Positions 61,489-64,000 of a DNA stretch of 64,000 bases are shown here, piece after piece. The stretch spans positions 62,001 to 126,000 of the forward strand of contig WBMZ01009448.1 of assembly GCA_013400975.1 (NCBI GenBank), in the 5' to 3' direction. Origin of the DNA: Atrichornis clamosus. Its lineage: Eukaryota > Chordata > Aves > Passeriformes > Menuridae. Position 1 is the stretch's first letter; every line of letters begins with the position of its first letter. The position numbers were made by a program, and so were the translations under genes. The notes under the pieces are model-generated. The model was given only the letters and a program-made list of their open reading frames with translations, did not search any database and was not told where the DNA came from.

Positions 61489-61506
61489 CTTCACTTTCGC
61501 TTTCCC
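61489..61506 (-). promoter_or_regulatory. SOCS1: ISRE / IRF element of the SOCS1 promoter
   Basis: The minus strand reads GGGAAAGCGAAAGTGAAG. It contains GAAANNGAAA followed by a third GA-core, a strong fit to the IRF/ISGF3 element. It sits about 70 bases upstream of the TATA box. IRF1 control of SOCS1 through such an element is described in mammals. The motif is clear; its use here is inferred. Confidence 0.65.
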
Positions 61507-61637
61507 AGATTCTGGCGCTGATTGTGCGCTGACTCCCGCGGGCTCCCTGCCCCGCCGCTAGGGCTGCTCTCCGACCTCGCTTCTCCTGTCCGACTACATC
61601 TGGATTTACTCTTTTTTTCCCTTTTCTTTTCGGACAG

Positions 61638-61743
61638 CCCCGGCGGTGCAGGCGGTGGCCGCGGCCAGGGTCTGGAGGTGCTGCGGGGGAAGTCCGAGCA
61701 CGGGAGCGCTCTGAGGCCCCGGGGAGGCGAGGGGACACTAGAG
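61638..61743 (+). other. Candidate exon on the plus strand, divergent from SOCS1
   Basis: A long pyrimidine tract (about 61595-61630) ends in CGGACAG, a good acceptor. A strong donor, AGAG|GTAGGT, follows 106 bases later. The block lies in the CpG island about 240 bases upstream of the SOCS1 start, on the opposite strand. It could be an exon of a divergent long non-coding RNA. The frame through it (61522-61758) is Gly-rich and unrecognised. It does not resemble RMI2. Chance pairing of splice signals is quite possible. Confidence 0.25.
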
Positions 61744-61760
61744 GTAGGTGATGGATGAGG

Positions 61761-64000
61761 CTCTGACTGACAGCTACCTCAAAACGTGGCGGGGAAATGG
61801 CAAGAAAAGCAAGCAAGCAATCAGTGCGGGGAGGTTTAACGTGAAGATAGCTGCTCTCCTTAGAACTAACAGGTCAGCATGGATAGAAGAGGTAAGAGGA
61901 CTGAATGTATAACTTAAACGTCCAAGAAAGGACAAAGTATTAGACCGGTAATTTCAAAGTGAGAAAAGCATTCAGAGAAGCCTATGATCCTTCCACTGAG
62001 AAGACTGTAAAGATGCTATACTGGTGTTTGAGTTCTCAAAGCAGAATCTCCCTGGGGTTTTCTACAGAGTAATCAGAATTAAAAGTAACTGTTCAAATCC
62101 CAGCTGTATTTATAACCTTGCCAGCAGCCAGTGCAGGAGACTTGGAATGCTATTCAGCTCACCCAGAAGGAGATTTGAAACCTCGAGTAGCAAACTGGTG
62201 TCTTATGTGCTCCCTTAAGCAGGCCCAGTGAACTGTGCTTTCTTCCAAAGAGGATGTTTCTTAAAGTAATTACCAACACGTTATAAAGGCCAAGAAGTTT
62301 CCCTGCAGCCAACATGATGTTTTGTGACAATGAAAAGGAAATGTCTCTGTCAAATGATTAAGGGGAGAAGGGCTGGCAAAGCCATGTGAGTTGTCCTTTG
62401 GGATGAAGTTGAGGGAATGTATTTCCTGTTTTGAGACTAAATATTCTTTTCAAAACCTAGTGTGGTCACAGACTGACTTGACCTGATGGCAATACAGCAT
62501 CTTACAGTGATGTGCAGCCAGTGTACAATAGGTGATCCTGGAAATTTCTGATATGCTTTAGCCACCAAAATTTACTGCTTATGTTCTGTTATGCAAGAGT
62601 ATAGTTGTCATGAATGTGGAGAAACAGTGTGCCGTTAAGTTTAAAACCTGGCACAGAGATTCATTTTGTGTTCAGACTCTCTCTCAAGTTTTGAGCAATG
62701 GAGCTTTAGTATAGGTTTGGCATAAGCAGCTGGGGGAAGCTCATCTGCTTTTCTATGTAAAACAAAAACATGAAGGAATGGTGAAACTGAAACTTACCTT
62801 AGAATTTGAAAATGTAATAGTGAGAAGTGTTTTCCCACTATTTGCTTTGCCATAATGTGCTCCCTGCAGCCAGTAGGTTCCGTGGCTGGTTTGGGTAAGG
62901 CACTGTTGGTGTCCAGACAGGTAGCACAGCCAGGCCTTGCCCTTAACAGCTTAAAGTCTACTTAGGTAAGACAAAGTCCCCTTCCTCCCCACCACCCTTC
63001 AAAGGAAAGGATTTTGAAGTGCTTAACTCTGTCATGATAAGGTAAATAAGAACCAAAAGTACAGCTCAGATCCCCTTAACTCCTCCCCCAGTCCCCGGGG
63101 CGCCCAGCGAGCTCCTCCTTGCTGCTGCACCCTCAGCTCCTGCCATCGCGGTGGCTTTAAAGAGTGGGGCACGGCATGGCCCAGTGCTGTGCGTGTTTCT
63201 CACATGAGTTGGAGTTGGCTGAAGGTTGCTGTAGATATGCCAGGAAAGCTGCTTCACTCTCATGTATTTTTTAATTTTGTGAGATCACAGGGGAAAGAAG
63301 GACCCTGCAGGTGCACATGCAGTCTGTCTGCCACGTACTGAGTAGTGCAGCTGACCAAGTGTGTGTCCAAAAAGTCGTCTTCATTGAGCAGGAATGTGCT
63401 AATAAAATTTAGTTGCGAAGCTTCAGAGCTTGGCATGGCTGAAGTGGGTGGGTGAATTCCCAGTTGCTGAGGAGAGTGAAGGAGCGAACCTGCCAGCCCG
63501 GACACCAGAAGCCAAGTGTGTCAGGCTGCTGCTGACAGAGTTTGACACCATCTCTACGCGAATCACAGTGAGAGTGGTCTGGGGTGCTCCATAAAGTGCC
63601 TTAAAAAGCCTTGCCCAGGAGAAGTGGGCATCAGCTGTAGTACGTGAGGGAGACTTGCACAGTGAGTGAAGTTTTTGTCACAGGAGGAGCTAGGGGTTTA
63701 GACGCGAAGGTCCCACAAGTTGAGCTTCCTTGGGAAATCTCCAGGTTTACCCACTCATGCTTCGTTTTTGCAACCCCCCCATTCCTATCCTTCTGTTTCC
63801 TTTCTTGCATTCTTTTCCTCGACTTAAACCCCCTGCAGTCCGGGCCTTGACAAGAGCTCCATGCCAGCAGGATCCGATAGGATGCAGTCACTGTACCCAG
63901 TAGAGGGCAGTGCAGAAGTTGGAACTGGGGGCACAGCTGCTGGACAGAGCACACGGGAAACATCCCTAGATAAAGGGCTGAAGGGGAAACCACTGCTGCC
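61761..64000. other. Sequence upstream of SOCS1, no gene identified
   Basis: No exon is recognised. A further donor-like AG|GTAAGA lies at 61890-61897 on the plus strand. A moderately GC-rich patch sits at about 63070-63180. Frames of up to 120 codons (63631-63993, minus) have no family features. By vertebrate gene order RMI2 may lie beyond the right edge. Confidence 0.5.

Larger units (their letters stand above)
60800..61760. other. CpG island over the SOCS1 promoter and first exon
   Basis: This is the only extended GC- and CpG-rich block in the window, with many CG dinucleotides and runs such as CGGGGCGGGC (61361-61370). The flanks drop abruptly to AT-leaning sequence. It contains the predicted exon 1, the TATA box and the upstream motif cluster. 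Boundaries are judged by eye, not calculated. Confidence 0.85.

Noticed and set aside
61180..61561. Overlapping plus- and minus-strand frames of 80-130 codons across the SOCS1 promoter
   Set aside because: GC-rich sequence lacks stop codons in all frames; the compositions are Pro/Arg/Ala-rich with no motifs.
63402..63593. Open stretch ending in a protein-like segment (KCVRLLLTEFDTISTRITVRVV)
   Set aside because: No ATG or convincing acceptor opens it, and it does not match RMI2 or another expected neighbour. Treated as chance.
1..64000. CRISPR arrays, operons, phage or bacterial systems
   Set aside because: No regularly spaced repeats, no compact coding, and clear vertebrate gene structure; such systems are not expected here.
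1..64000. RMI2, TNP2 or protamine genes next to SOCS1
   Set aside because: These are the mammalian neighbours, but no frame in the window resembles any of them.

Overview
The window looks like nuclear DNA from a bird. The evidence is a SOCS1 gene with a vertebrate, sauropsid-like protein, one CR1 LINE fragment of the kind common in avian genomes, intron-exon signals, a CpG-island promoter, and otherwise AT-leaning, repeat-poor sequence with no long reading frames. I cannot name the species. The CR1 subtype would suit a passerine or other neoavian bird, but that is a weak inference.

Layout. (1) At 1 to about 3.4 kb (possibly to about 4.6 kb) the sequence has no coding exon. It ends in convincing plus-strand polyadenylation signals at 3398 and 4555. 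From vertebrate gene order (CLEC16A, plus, lying upstream of SOCS1, minus) this may be the 3' UTR of CLEC16A, but no CLEC16A coding sequence is visible to prove it. This stretch also holds two 66-base copies of one sequence, 63 of 66 bases identical, about 2 kb apart. (2) From about 4.6 to 58.3 kb is a long stretch with no recognisable gene. It contains one 5'-truncated CR1 (about 24.0-24.67 kb, minus orientation), short simple repeats, a lone AATAAA context at 16.4 kb and several stretches that could be regulatory. (3) From 58.4 to 61.5 kb is SOCS1 on the minus strand. It has a coding exon 2 with a 3' UTR, an intron of about 1.87 kb, a non-coding exon 1, and a TATA-containing promoter with GAS, E-box and ISRE motifs inside a CpG island. 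(4) From 61.6 to 64 kb is sequence upstream of SOCS1, with one plus-strand stretch bounded by good splice signals and no identified gene. In other vertebrates RMI2 lies further out on this side; it is not seen here.

How it works together. The one supported protein gene, SOCS1, is the interferon/cytokine feedback inhibitor. The promoter motifs (STAT and IRF sites next to the TATA box) fit JAK-STAT induction of the gene whose product then blocks JAK. The spliced leader carries two upstream reading frames, one crossing the exon junction and one ending a single base before the SOCS1 start codon. This suggests translational restraint, as reported for mammalian SOCS1. The long gene-free stretch is a plausible place for distal control elements, but nothing in the sequence alone proves that. 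I found no novel multi-gene system.
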